Numbered from the stretch's first letter, positions 52,398 to 61,873 are shown. The stretch: 64,000 nucleotides of DNA from Roseococcus pinisoli (GCF_018413645.1 NZ_JAHCDA010000004.1:186001-250000), one strand, 5' to 3'. Numbers and translations are program-made. Notes: generated by a model from the letters alone, not told the origin.

Positions 52398-53295
52398 GGC
52401 ACGCGCCGGCAAATGGCCGGGGGGACGGGCCGAGGCCCTCGCGGCCTGGGCGCTGGCCCTGCCGGCCCTCATTCTGATGATCCTCATGCTGCTCGGGCCG
52501 GTGGTGGCGGTGCTGCTGCTCTCCTTCACCGGCTGGAGCCTCGGCGACGCCGAGATGGAGTGGATCGGCCTCGGCAATTACGAACAGCTCGCCGCCGATC
52601 CGGTGTTCTGGACCTCGCTGCGCAACACGCTGATCTATGTCGGCGTCTCGGTGCCCGCGACGGTGGGGCTCGGCCTGGGAGCGGCGCTGCTGGTGGAGAG
52701 CGTGGGGCGCTTCCGCAGCTTCTACCGCGCCGCCTATTTCCTGCCCGTGGCCTCCACCCTGCTCGCCATGGCGCTGGTGTGGGAGTTCATGTTCCACCCG
52801 ACGGTGGGCTTCGTGAACCAGGCCCTGCGCACGCTCGGCCTGCCGGTGACGGACTGGCTGAACAATCCCGACGTCGCGCTGCTGGCGATCGCGGTCATCG
52901 GCGTGTGGCAGAATCTCGGCCTCGCCATGGTGCTCTTCGTCGCGGGGCTGCAGGGCGTCCCGAAGGATCTCTACGAGGCGCTGGCGCTGGACGGCGCGGA
53001 CGGCGCCTGGGAACGCTTCCGCCGCGTCACCTGGCCGATGCTCGGGCCCGCGCTGGTCTTCGTCGTCGCCATCACCGCCATCCGCAGCTTCCAGGTCTTC
53101 GACACGGTCGCGGTGCTGACCGAGGGCGGGCCCAACAAGTCCACCGAGGTGCTGCTCTACACCATGGTGCAGGAGGGCTTCCGCTTCCTGCGCACCGCCT
53201 ACGGCGCGGCGATCACCGTGGTGTTCCTGGTCTTCACCCTGGCGATCACCGTCGCGCAGACCGTGATCCTGGACCGGAGGGCGCATTATGGTTGA
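52390..53295 (+). CDS. ugpA: ABC transporter permease, UgpA-type
   Basis: A 301-aa inner-membrane permease with six spans. The EAA loop that docks onto the ATPase reads YEALALDGADGAWERFRRVTWPMLGPALVFV. The start ATG 52390 (MAEARAGKWPGGRAEALAAW) overlaps ugpC. It ends with an 8-bp overlap into ugpE. CUT1 family membership is clear; glycerol-phosphate specificity is inferred from context. Confidence 0.9.
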   Translation: MAEARAGKWPGGRAEALAAWALALPALILMILMLLGPVVAVLLLSFTGWSLGDAEMEWIGLGNYEQLAADPVFWTSLRNTLIYVGVSVPATVGLGLGAALLVESVGRFRSFYRAAYFLPVASTLLAMALVWEFMFHPTVGFVNQALRTLGLPVTDWLNNPDVALLAIAVIGVWQNLGLAMVLFVAGLQGVPKDLYEALALDGADGAWERFRRVTWPMLGPALVFVVAITAIRSFQVFDTVAVLTEGGPNKSTEVLLYTMVQEGFRFLRTAYGAAITVVFLVFTLAITVAQTVILDRRAHYG

Positions 53296-54112
53296 TCGCC
53301 TCGGCCCTCTGTTCCGCCACGCCGTGCTGCTGCTCGGCGCCGCGGTGATGCTCGCGCCCTTCGTGCTCATGCTGTCGCTTTCGGTGAAGCCGGCGGCGGA
53401 GATCTTCGCGCCCCAGTTCCGGCTGCTGCCGGAGCAGTGGAGCGCCTGGGAGAACTACAGCGCCGCCTTCACCAAGGTGCCGCTGGCGCGCTTCCTGATG
53501 AACGGCTTCATCGTCACCTTCTGCATCTTCGCGGCGCAGGCGGTGACGGCGCTGCCCATGGCCTATGCGCTGGCCAAGCTGCGCTGGCGCGGACGCGACA
53601 CCGTCTTCGGCCTGGTGCTGCTGGCGCTGCTCGTCCCGCCGCAGGTGCCCGCCATCCCGCTCTATATCGGGCTGTGGCAGCTCGGCCTGCTCGACACCTA
53701 CGCCGCCATCATCCTGCCCTCCACCGTCAGCGTCTTCGGCATCTTCCTCATGCGGCAGTTCTTCCGCACCGTGCCGAACGACCTGATCGCGGCGGCGCGG
53801 ATGGACGGGCTGTCGGAGCTCGGCATCGTCTGGCGCATCATGCTGCCCACGGCGGCGCCGGCGCTCGCGGCCTTCGGCTGCCTCTCGTTCATCTGGAACT
53901 GGAACGAGTTCTTCTGGCCGTACATCGCGGTCCAGAGCGAGCATCTCATGACGCCGCCGCTCGGCATCGCCTTCTTCAGCGACACCGAGTCCGGCACCAG
54001 CTGGGGCCCGCTGATGGCCGCGGCCACGGTGACCACCGCCCCTCTCGCCCTCGCCTTCCTGCTTGCGCAGCGCGCCTTCGTGCGCGGCGTGACCATGAGC
54101 GGCGTGAAGTAA
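53288..54112 (+). CDS. ugpE: ABC transporter permease, UgpE-type
   Basis: A 274-aa second permease. It has six spans and the EAA loop AAARMDGLSELGIVWRIMLPTAAPALAAFGCLSFIWNWNEFFWP. The segment VKPAAEIFAPQFRLLPEQWSAWENYSAAF is typical of the UgpE/MalG class. It pairs with the upstream permease to form the channel. Confidence 0.9.
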   Translation: MVDRLGPLFRHAVLLLGAAVMLAPFVLMLSLSVKPAAEIFAPQFRLLPEQWSAWENYSAAFTKVPLARFLMNGFIVTFCIFAAQAVTALPMAYALAKLRWRGRDTVFGLVLLALLVPPQVPAIPLYIGLWQLGLLDTYAAIILPSTVSVFGIFLMRQFFRTVPNDLIAAARMDGLSELGIVWRIMLPTAAPALAAFGCLSFIWNWNEFFWPYIAVQSEHLMTPPLGIAFFSDTESGTSWGPLMAAATVTTAPLALAFLLAQRAFVRGVTMSGVK

Positions 54113-54136
54113 CCACCCCCAGGAGATCATCTCATC

Positions 54137-55429
54137 ATGACACCGACCCGTCGCGGCCTTCTCGGCACGACCGGCCTTGCCGCCGCCGCCCTCGCCCTGC
54201 CTCTCTATGCCCGCGCTCAGTCGCGCGAGATCGAGCTCAGCGTCCAGTACGGCAACGCGGCCACGGTGCGCGGCCTGATGGAGGAGGTCGCGACCGTCTT
54301 CATGCGCCAGAACCCCGGCATCCGCGTGACCTATCGCGCACCGGAGGCCGACTATGAATCTATCCTGCAGCGCAACCTGCGCGACGCCATCACGCGCAAC
54401 CTGCCCGACGTCGCCTTCCACGGCCTCAACCGCCAGCGCACCCTGCTCGAGCGCGACATCCCCGTCGACCTGCGCCCCTTCATGCAGGCCGATCCCGAGA
54501 CGCCGTCGCTCGGCTATTCGGAGAGCCTGCTGAGCCTCGGCCAGGTCGGCGGCAAGCAGATCGGCATCGGCTTCGCGCTCTCCACGCCGGTCGTCTACTA
54601 CAATGTCGATCTGCTGCGCCGCGCCGGCGGCGACCCCGACAAGCTGCCCACGAGCTGGGAGGAGGTCGCGGCCCTGGCGCGCGCCATCCATGGCAGCCAG
54701 GAGGGGATCAGCGGCCTCTTCTTCGACTGGACGATCACCGGCAACTGGTCGTGGCAGTCGCTGGTCTTCAGCCGCGGCGGCAGCATGCTGAACGCGGACG
54801 AGACGCAGGTGGCCTTCGCCGATGCGCCGGGCCGGGCGGCGGCCCGTGACCTCGGCACCATGCTGACCGAGGGCCGCATGCCTGACGGCCGTTCCAATGC
54901 GATGATGGGCGAGTTCGTCGCGGGCCGCATGGGCATCGTCATGAACTCGACGGCGCAGCTCGGCCGCTTCAACCGCGAGATCGGCGGGCGCTTCCCGCTG
55001 AAGACCGGGCGCTTCCCCATCCCAGGCCCCAATCCGCGCCTGCCGGCGGGCGGCAACGTGGCGATGATGTTCGCGCGCGACGCGGCGAAGCAGCAGGCGG
55101 CGTGGAAGTTCATCAAGTTCGCCACGGGGCCGGTCGGCGGCACCATGATGGTGAACCACACGGGCTACATGCCCGCCACCACCATCCCCGCCGCGCGCGA
55201 GGACCTGCTGGGCCGCTTCTACCGCGAGAACCCGAACCACCTCACCGCCATCAGCCAGCAGAATGTCATCACCGGCTGGTACGCCTTCCCCGGCCAGAAC
55301 GCGCTGAAGATCACCGACGTCATCAACGACCAGATGCAGGCCATCGTGGCCCAGCGCAGCACGCCGGAGGCCGGGCTCGACCGCATGGCCACCGAGGTGC
55401 AGGCCCTGCTGCCCCGGCGGAGGAGCTGA
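54137..55429 (+). CDS. ugpB: ABC transporter substrate-binding protein, UgpB-type
   Basis: A 430-aa periplasmic binding protein. The N-terminus is Tat-like (TPTRRGLLGTTGLAAAALALPLYARAQS). The mature protein matches solute-binding family 1 (LMEEVATVFMRQNPGIRVTYRAPEADYESILQRNLRDAI, then PVVYYNVDLLRRAGGDPDKLPTSWEEVAALARAI). UgpB-type proteins bind sn-glycerol-3-phosphate or glycerophosphodiesters; sugar binders share the fold. The phosphodiesterase gene immediately downstream favours a phosphodiester ligand. An AGGAG precedes the ATG. Confidence 0.88.
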   Translation: MTPTRRGLLGTTGLAAAALALPLYARAQSREIELSVQYGNAATVRGLMEEVATVFMRQNPGIRVTYRAPEADYESILQRNLRDAITRNLPDVAFHGLNRQRTLLERDIPVDLRPFMQADPETPSLGYSESLLSLGQVGGKQIGIGFALSTPVVYYNVDLLRRAGGDPDKLPTSWEEVAALARAIHGSQEGISGLFFDWTITGNWSWQSLVFSRGGSMLNADETQVAFADAPGRAAARDLGTMLTEGRMPDGRSNAMMGEFVAGRMGIVMNSTAQLGRFNREIGGRFPLKTGRFPIPGPNPRLPAGGNVAMMFARDAAKQQAAWKFIKFATGPVGGTMMVNHTGYMPATTIPAAREDLLGRFYRENPNHLTAISQQNVITGWYAFPGQNALKITDVINDQMQAIVAQRSTPEAGLDRMATEVQALLPRRRS

Positions 55430-55431
55430 GC

Positions 55432-56325
55432 ATGGCGCCGCGCGTCGCCCTGATCTCCGACCTCCATCTCAGCCGGGCCAAGCCCTATTTCCACGCCAAT
55501 TGGGAGCTCCTCCTGCGCGCCCTGGCGGAGGAGAAGCCGGACCTGGTGCTGGTGGGCGGTGACCTCGCGCTCGACGGGCCGCATCGCGAGGACGACCTAG
55601 CCTTCGCCCGCGCCGAGCTCGACCGGCTGCCCGCGCCCTGGCGCGCCGTGCCGGGCAACCACGATGTCGGCAACTGCATCCCGGACCTGCGCGGCGAGGC
55701 GGTGGTGACGGAGGCCCGGCAGGCCGCCTGGCTGCGGCATTTCGGCGAGGATCGCTGGACGCTGGACATCGGCGCGTGGCGGATCATCGGGCTCAACTGC
55801 CTGGTCTGCGGCTCGGGCCTCGCGGTCGAGGCGGAGCAGGAGGCCTTCCTGGAGGAGGCCGTGGCGAGCGCCGGCGGCCGGCCGGTCGGGCTTCTCTTCC
55901 ACAAGCCGCTCTGCAACGCCGATCCGCTGGACACGGCGGTCAGCCAGTCCTTCTGGTACCCTGAGAGGCGCGAGCCGATCGCGCGGCTGCTGCGCGAGCG
56001 TGCGGTGCGGCTGCTGATCTCGGGCCACCTGCATGAGTCGCGGGACCGGGTGATCGGGGGCGCGCGCCATGTCTGGGTGCCGGGCGCGGCCTTCGTGCAG
56101 GACATTGCCGGCGAATGGCTGCCGGAGCGCGGCGGGCGCCGCCGCGTGGGCTACATGATGCTCGAACTGGCCGAGGAGCCGCGCGTGACGCTGCGCGAGC
56201 CCGCGGCCATGATCAACATCGACATCGGCAACTGGCTGCGCGGCGGCATCGGCCATTACGGCGATCTGGCGGGCGGCGCTCCTTTCCTGGGCCTCGCCCC
56301 GGCGACGGTGGACAAGGCGGCCTGA
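55432..56325 (+). CDS. Calcineurin-like metallophosphoesterase (GpdQ-like)
   Basis: A 297-aa dinuclear metal hydrolase with the five metallophosphoesterase motifs: ISDLHLS, GGDLALDGPHRED, PGNHDVG, FHKPL and SGHLHESRD. No signal peptide, so it is cytosolic. It starts 2 bp after ugpB, in the place of the unrelated GDPD-type UgpQ of E. coli. It would hydrolyse imported glycerophosphodiesters to glycerol-3-phosphate, as GpdQ does. This role is inferred from motif order and neighbours. The C-terminal 40 residues (INIDIGNWLRGGIGHYGDLAG) are not part of the core fold. Confidence 0.85.
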   Translation: MAPRVALISDLHLSRAKPYFHANWELLLRALAEEKPDLVLVGGDLALDGPHREDDLAFARAELDRLPAPWRAVPGNHDVGNCIPDLRGEAVVTEARQAAWLRHFGEDRWTLDIGAWRIIGLNCLVCGSGLAVEAEQEAFLEEAVASAGGRPVGLLFHKPLCNADPLDTAVSQSFWYPERREPIARLLRERAVRLLISGHLHESRDRVIGGARHVWVPGAAFVQDIAGEWLPERGGRRRVGYMMLELAEEPRVTLREPAAMINIDIGNWLRGGIGHYGDLAGGAPFLGLAPATVDKAA

Positions 56326-56340
56326 GGTAAGGTTCCGTGA

Positions 56341-56368
56341 CAGCCGGCGTGGGGGACCACGCCGGCTG
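56341..56368. terminator. Hairpin terminator of the ugp-type operon
   Basis: CAGCCGGCGTGG pairs perfectly with CCACGCCGGCTG around loop GGGA, 16 bp after the phosphoesterase stop. It lacks a U-tract. It lies between convergent operons, so it may serve both directions. Confidence 0.65.
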
Positions 56369-56462
56369 CACGACAGTCCCGACTTGATCAGCGCACCGCG
56401 AAGCGGGCCAGTTTCCTGCCCGCCACCTATGAAAGAACCGCCAGCCGGCCTGCTTCCGCCGC

Positions 56463-57338
56463 CTAGTAGCGCTTCAGCGACAATGCCTCCGAGGTGAGGC
56501 GCAGCGCGGAGAGGGACGCCTCGCCGCCTTCCAGCGCCAGGCAGCTGACCAGCGCATCCACCACCGCGAGCTGGGCAATGCGGCTCGTCATGGCCTCGGT
56601 ACGGAACCGCGTCTCCCGCGCCGCCGTGTGCAGCACGATATCGGCGTGAGCCTGGAGCGGATTCCGTCCGACATTGGTGATGACCACCGTCGTGGCCCCG
56701 GCCTCCCGGGCGAGCTTGGTCGCGGTTACCGTCTCCATCGAGCTCCCAGAATGGGAGATGGTGAGCGTCACGACCCCGGGGCCTGCCTGCGTCGCGCTGA
56801 TCGCCTGCACGTGGCTATCCACCACAAGCCGGCAATCCAGGCCAACGCGCAGCAGGCGGATATAGGCATCCTCCGCCACCGGGGCGGCGCTGCCGATGCC
56901 GTAGATCTCGATGCGCCGGGCCTTCCGAAAGGTGGCGACGGCCCGCTCCAGCGCAGCCGCATCCAACACGGCCAGCGTCTCCTGCAGAGCCTGGGTACCG
57001 GCGGCGAAGACCTTGCGGATTACCGTACCGGCATCGTCCCGCGGCTCCAGGTCCTCATGGATTGCCTGCTCCGGCCGTACGAGGCTCCGCGCGAGCTCGA
57101 TCTTGAGGTGCTGGAAGCCGCGCGCGCCGAGTTGCCGGCAGAGGGCGACGACGCTGCCTTCACTGGCCCCTGCCCGCTCTGCCACCTCGGTCACCGACAT
57201 GTGGATCACCTCCGCCGGCAGCCGCAGGACCACGTCCGCGATGCGCGCCGCGGTCGGCGGCAGGCCCGGCCGAAGAGCCTGGAGGCGCTGAAGGGCAGCA
57301 AAGGGGAAGTCGGCCATTCCTGGATGAGTAAGCGACAT
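56463..57338 (-). CDS. MurR/RpiR-family regulator
   Basis: A 291-aa regulator. The HTH_6 domain is LPPTAARIADVVLRLPAEVIHMSVTEVAERAGASEGSVVALCRQLGARGFQHLKIELAR. The SIS sugar-phosphate-binding domain follows from about residue 115 (RRIEIYGIGSAAPVAEDAYIRLLRVGLDCRLVVDSHVQ, TISHSGSSMETVTATKLAREAGATTVVITN). It is convergent with the ugp-type operon and the probable regulator of it; a phospho-sugar or glycerol-phosphate would be a fitting effector. Confidence 0.9.
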   Translation of the reverse strand: MSLTHPGMADFPFAALQRLQALRPGLPPTAARIADVVLRLPAEVIHMSVTEVAERAGASEGSVVALCRQLGARGFQHLKIELARSLVRPEQAIHEDLEPRDDAGTVIRKVFAAGTQALQETLAVLDAAALERAVATFRKARRIEIYGIGSAAPVAEDAYIRLLRVGLDCRLVVDSHVQAISATQAGPGVVTLTISHSGSSMETVTATKLAREAGATTVVITNVGRNPLQAHADIVLHTAARETRFRTEAMTSRIAQLAVVDALVSCLALEGGEASLSALRLTSEALSLKRY

Positions 57339-57346
57339 GTCTAAGC

Positions 57347-57359
57347 CCGACTAGGTCGG
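57347..57359. promoter_or_regulatory. Palindrome before rpiR-like gene
   Basis: CCGAC-TAG-GTCGG is a perfect 5-3-5 palindrome, 8 bp upstream of the regulator's start codon. It could be an autoregulatory operator. The 224-bp gap to the aldo/keto reductase gene shows nothing else convincing. Confidence 0.35.
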
Positions 57360-57562
57360 AAATCCGCAATCTGGAAAAGACGGAGGCATGGGGCATCGAG
57401 CGAGGAAAGCCGCGATGGTTTTGCCCCCGAGTACCGTTGTGACGTGAGGCAGTTCGATCCTCCAACGGGAGAGGCGGCACCCGTCACCGCCTCCATCCAG
57501 ACGGACGCCAGAAAATCCAAATCGTCGAGAAGGCCACGTTCCGCCAGCGGGTTCACCCGCCG

Positions 57563-58543
<981 letters not shown>

Positions 58544-58592
58544 GGGGAAACCTCCGGAACGGAACGGCGGCCGCGTGCGCGGCGGGACATGC

Positions 58593-58615
58593 GTTATAAC
58601 ATTTGAAATATAGCG
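58593..58615. promoter_or_regulatory. Operator-like repeat, copy 1 (GTTATA-N10-TATAGCG)
   Basis: This is an imperfect inverted repeat, GCGTTATA-N10-TATAGCGC including flanks, with 7 of 8 positions symmetric. It starts 50 bp upstream of the aldo/keto reductase start. Copy 2 lies 108 bp away with the same spacing. Confidence 0.55.
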
Positions 58616-58700
58616 CTCGCCCGACGGCGACGTCGAGGACCCGGCGGTACGCTCAGCCAGGGGTGTTCGGCTGGCGCTTCCTTCAAGGGGTGCCCCGGAC

Positions 58701-58723
58701 GTTATATTTCGCGGTGTATAGCG
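58701..58723. promoter_or_regulatory. Operator-like repeat, copy 2 (GTTATA-N10-TATAGCG)
   Basis: The same two half-sites as copy 1 with the same 10-bp spacer length but a different spacer sequence. Flanking bases change from G...C to A...T, keeping the symmetry. It ends 59 bp before the msrB start, so each divergent gene has one copy near its promoter. Confidence 0.55.
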
Positions 58724-58782
58724 TTACCGTTCCGGGCACGGTGCCGAAGTTGCGGACAAGAAGTCCCACCCGGGAGACCGAC

Positions 58783-59271
58783 ATGCTCACGAAACGACGT
58801 GCCCTCGCGGGCGGTGCGGCCGCCCTGGCCGCGATCGCCGGCCTGCCCTGGCTCCCCCCCTCCCGGGCCGCCGGTAATTTCGAGGTGACGCGCACCGAGG
58901 CCGAATGGCGCCGCCGGCTGACCGCCGCGCAATTCGCGGTGCTGCGTCAGAGCGCAACCGAGCGCCCCTATACCAGCCCGCTCAATGGCGAGCACCGGCG
59001 CGGCACCTTCACCTGCGCCGGCTGCGACCGCGACCTCTTCTCCTCGACCACCAAGTTCGAGAGCCGCACCGGCTGGCCGAGCTTCTGGGAACCGCTGGCC
59101 GACGCCATCGGCACGGAGAGCGACAACTCCTTCGGCACAACGCGGACCGCGGTGCATTGCGCGCGATGCGGCGGCCATCTCGGCCATGTCTTCGACGACG
59201 GGCCGCGGCCGACCGGGCTGCGCTACTGCATGAATGGCGTCGCCATGAACTTCAGGGCGGTGCCGGCCTGA
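58783..59271 (+). CDS. msrB: Peptide-methionine (R)-S-oxide reductase, exported
   Basis: A 162-aa MsrB that repairs the R form of methionine sulfoxide. Zinc cysteines are C78/C81 (CAGC) and C126/C129 (CARC). The catalytic Cys149 is in RYCMNGVAMNF. The first 30 residues are a signal (LTKRRALAGGAAALAAIAGLPWLPPSRA) with a KRR start, so Tat export is likely. There is no obvious resolving Cys outside the zinc sites, so reduction may come directly from a thioredoxin-like partner such as the DipZ protein encoded next. The stop overlaps dipZ (TGATG). Confidence 0.93.
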   Translation: MLTKRRALAGGAAALAAIAGLPWLPPSRAAGNFEVTRTEAEWRRRLTAAQFAVLRQSATERPYTSPLNGEHRRGTFTCAGCDRDLFSSTTKFESRTGWPSFWEPLADAIGTESDNSFGTTRTAVHCARCGGHLGHVFDDGPRPTGLRYCMNGVAMNFRAVPA

Positions 59272-61103
59272 TGACCCTCCTCATCCTCGCCTATCTCGGT
59301 GGCGTGCTGACGATCCTCAGCCCCTGCATCCTGCCGGTGCTGCCCTTCGTCTTCGCGCGCTCCGACCAGCCATTCCTGCGCAGCGGATTGCCGATGCTGC
59401 TCGGCATGGCCGTGACCTTCGCCATCGTCGCCAGCCTCGCGGCGGTGGTGGGCGGCTGGGCGGTGGCCGCCAATGAATACGGGCGACTCGCGGCCATGGT
59501 GCTGCTGGCGTTCTTCGGCCTGGCGCTGCTCTTTCCCTCGATCTCGGAGCGGCTGACGCGGCCGGCGGTGCAGCTCGGCGCGCGGCTCTCGCAAGCGGGC
59601 GATGCGCGGCCCTCCATCGCGGCTTCTGCCCTGCTGGGCGTGGCGACGGGGCTGCTCTGGGCGCCCTGCGCGGGGCCGATCCTCGGGCTGGTGCTGACCG
59701 GCGCCGCGCTGCAGGGCGCGAATTGGCAGACGAGCACGCTGCTGCTGGCCTATGCGGCGGGTGCGGCGACCTCGCTGGGCCTCGCGATCCTGGTCGGCGG
59801 GCGGCTCTTCAAGGCGATGAAGCGCTCGCTCGGCGCCGGCGAATGGATCCGGCGTGGGCTGGGCGTAGCGGTGCTGGCAGGCGTGGCCGCCATCGCGCTC
59901 GGGCTCGATACCGGGCTGCTCTCCCGGCTTTCCACCGCCAGCACGACGGCGATCGAGCAGGGGCTGCTGAACCGCCTTTCTCCCGAGTCCGATCCGCACC
60001 AACCCACGGCCATGTCGGGCGGCCCGGCGATGATGTCTGGCGGACCCGCCATGATGTCCGGTGGACCCGCAATGATGTCAGGTGGCCCCGCCATGACGGG
60101 CAGCGCGCCGGCGGCGCCCGCCGTCACCCCGGCCGGCCCGCCCGGGGAGAGCCGCCTCGCCGTCCTGTCCGACGCTGTCGAATGGATCAACTCGCCGCCG
60201 CTCACCGCCGAGGCGCTGCGGGGCAAGGTCGTCCTCATCGATTTCTGGACCTATTCCTGCATCAACTGCCTGCGGACGATCCCCTATACCCGCGCCTGGG
60301 CCGAGAAGTACCGCGACCAGGGGCTGGTGGTGATCGGCGTCCACACGCCGGAATTCGCCTTCGAGCGGAACGTCGCCAATGTCCGGCGCGCCGTGACCGA
60401 GCTCGGCATCGGCTATCCCGTCGCCATCGACAACAGCTACGCGATCTGGCGCAGCTTCCTGAACCGCTACTGGCCGGCGCACTACTTCATCGACGCCAAT
60501 GGCCGCATCCGCCACCACCATTTCGGCGAGGGCGGGTACGAGGAATCCGAGCGCGTGATCCAGCAGCTGCTGGCCGAGGCCGGCGCCGCGGCGGTACCGA
60601 CCGGCACGGTGGCGGTGAGCGCGGCCGGCGCCGGCGCGGCCTCGGACGAGGCGAATGTCCGCTCGCCGGAGACCTATATCGGCTACCAGCGCGCCGAGAA
60701 CTTCATCTCGCCCGGTGGAGCGGCCGAGGACACGCGCCGCAGCTACACGCCCGGCACGCCGCGGCTCAACGAGTGGGGGCTTTCGGGCGACTGGACGATC
60801 GGCGCCGAGAACGCCGTGTTGAACGGGCCCGAGGGCGGCATCACCTATCGCTTCCACGCAAGGGATCTGCACCTCGTGCTGGGACCCATGCCCGATGGGC
60901 AGCCGGTGCGCTTCCGCGTCACCCTCGACGGCATGCCCCCGGGCGAGAGCCGCGGCACGGATATTGATGCGGAGGGCAACGGCATCGTGTCCGAACAACG
61001 TCTCTACCAACTGCTGCGCCAGCCCGGCGCGATCGGCGACCGCACCTTCGAGATCCGTTTTCTGAATCCCGGAGTGCAGGCCTATGCGTTCACCTTCGGC
61101 TGA
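59271..61103 (+). CDS. dipZ: CcdA-TlpA fusion thiol transporter (DipZ-like)
   Basis: A 610-aa membrane protein that moves reducing equivalents from the cytosol to the periplasm. Residues 1-215 form a six-span CcdA domain with redox cysteines C19 (ILSPCILPVLPF) and C133 (WAPCAGPILGL). Residues 248-275 are four copies of MSGGPAM. A thioredoxin/TlpA-like domain follows at about 295-440, with CxxC C330/C333 (TYSCINCLRT). The C-terminal 150 residues are a beta-rich, galactose-binding-like domain (GLSGDWTIGAENAVLNGPEGGITYRFHARDLHLVLGP). The setting between msrB and msrA points to supply of electrons for methionine sulfoxide repair. Confidence 0.9.
   Translation: MTLLILAYLGGVLTILSPCILPVLPFVFARSDQPFLRSGLPMLLGMAVTFAIVASLAAVVGGWAVAANEYGRLAAMVLLAFFGLALLFPSISERLTRPAVQLGARLSQAGDARPSIAASALLGVATGLLWAPCAGPILGLVLTGAALQGANWQTSTLLLAYAAGAATSLGLAILVGGRLFKAMKRSLGAGEWIRRGLGVAVLAGVAAIALGLDTGLLSRLSTASTTAIEQGLLNRLSPESDPHQPTAMSGGPAMMSGGPAMMSGGPAMMSGGPAMTGSAPAAPAVTPAGPPGESRLAVLSDAVEWINSPPLTAEALRGKVVLIDFWTYSCINCLRTIPYTRAWAEKYRDQGLVVIGVHTPEFAFERNVANVRRAVTELGIGYPVAIDNSYAIWRSFLNRYWPAHYFIDANGRIRHHHFGEGGYEESERVIQQLLAEAGAAAVPTGTVAVSAAGAGAASDEANVRSPETYIGYQRAENFISPGGAAEDTRRSYTPGTPRLNEWGLSGDWTIGAENAVLNGPEGGITYRFHARDLHLVLGPMPDGQPVRFRVTLDGMPPGESRGTDIDAEGNGIVSEQRLYQLLRQPGAIGDRTFEIRFLNPGVQAYAFTFG
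60012..60095 (+). repeat. Four tandem 21-bp repeats within dipZ
   Basis: Four in-frame units encode MSGGPAM in the linker between the membrane and thioredoxin domains. Synonymous third bases differ between the units (for example TCG, TCT, TCC, TCA for serine), so the copies are not a recent slippage product and the peptide seems conserved by selection. Confidence 0.9.
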
Positions 61104-61116
61104 AAAGGGCCAGATC

Positions 61117-61842
61117 ATGGACCATGTGACCAAGACCCCGATGCGGCGACGCGGCCTCCTGCTGGCCGGGGGCGCGCTGGCGCTGGCCGCTGCCGGAACA
61201 GGATGGGCGGCCGGTCGGTCAGGCGCCGCCGCGCCCGTGCTGCCCGATCCGGCGCTGGAGAACTCGGCCCCCGCCACGGCCGTTTCCGAGACCGCCGTGC
61301 TCGCGGGCGGCTGCTTCTGGGGCGTGCAGGGCGTGTTCCAGCACCTCGAGGGCGTGAGTGCCGCCATCTCCGGCTATGCGGGCGGCGAGGCCGATACCGC
61401 GAATTACCGCCGCGTGTCGGGCGGCGCCTCCGGCCATGCGGAAGTCGTGCGCGTGACCTTCGATCCGCGCGTCGTGAGCTTCGGGCGGATCCTGCAGGTC
61501 TTCTTCTCGGTCGCGCATGATCCGACGCAGCTCAACCGTCAGGGCCCCGATGTCGGCACGCAGTACCGCTCCGCCATCTTCCCGCAGAGCCCGGAGCAGG
61601 CGCGGGTCGCGCGGGCCTATATCGCCCAGCTCAATGCAGCGCGGATCTTCGACGCCGCGATCGTGACGCGGCTGGAGGCGGATCGGCCCTTCTACCCGGC
61701 CGAGGACTATCATCAGGACTACATGACCCGGAACCCGACGCAGCCCTACATCGCGATCCACGACCTGCCGAAGATCGGCGAGCTGCGGCGCGTTTTTCCG
61801 GATCGGTTCAGGGCGGCTCCGATCCTGGTTTCGGCCCGGTGA
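61117..61842 (+). CDS. msrA: Peptide-methionine (S)-S-oxide reductase, exported
   Basis: A 241-aa MsrA that repairs the S form of methionine sulfoxide. The catalytic motif GGCFWGVQGVF has C66. Further MsrA parts are AISGYAGGEADTANYRRVSGGASGHAEVV, DPTQLNRQGPDVGTQYRSAIF and FYPAEDYHQDYM. A twin-arginine-type signal opens the chain (TPMRRRGLLLAGGALALAAAGTGWAAG), so the enzyme is probably periplasmic like the MsrB encoded upstream. No resolving cysteine is visible near the C-terminus. It follows dipZ by 13 bp. Confidence 0.93.
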   Translation: MDHVTKTPMRRRGLLLAGGALALAAAGTGWAAGRSGAAAPVLPDPALENSAPATAVSETAVLAGGCFWGVQGVFQHLEGVSAAISGYAGGEADTANYRRVSGGASGHAEVVRVTFDPRVVSFGRILQVFFSVAHDPTQLNRQGPDVGTQYRSAIFPQSPEQARVARAYIAQLNAARIFDAAIVTRLEADRPFYPAEDYHQDYMTRNPTQPYIAIHDLPKIGELRRVFPDRFRAAPILVSAR

Positions 61843-61873
61843 ACCGGGCAACGAAGCTCCCGACCAAAGCCCT

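Noticed and set aside
57341-57556. A 71-codon minus-strand frame between the RpiR and aldo/keto reductase genes.
   Set aside because: No Shine-Dalgarno, no recognisable motif and codon use unlike the neighbours.
60012-60095. Regular 21-bp repeats considered as a CRISPR or VNTR array.
   Set aside because: Units are contiguous without spacers, in frame inside dipZ, and vary only at silent sites.
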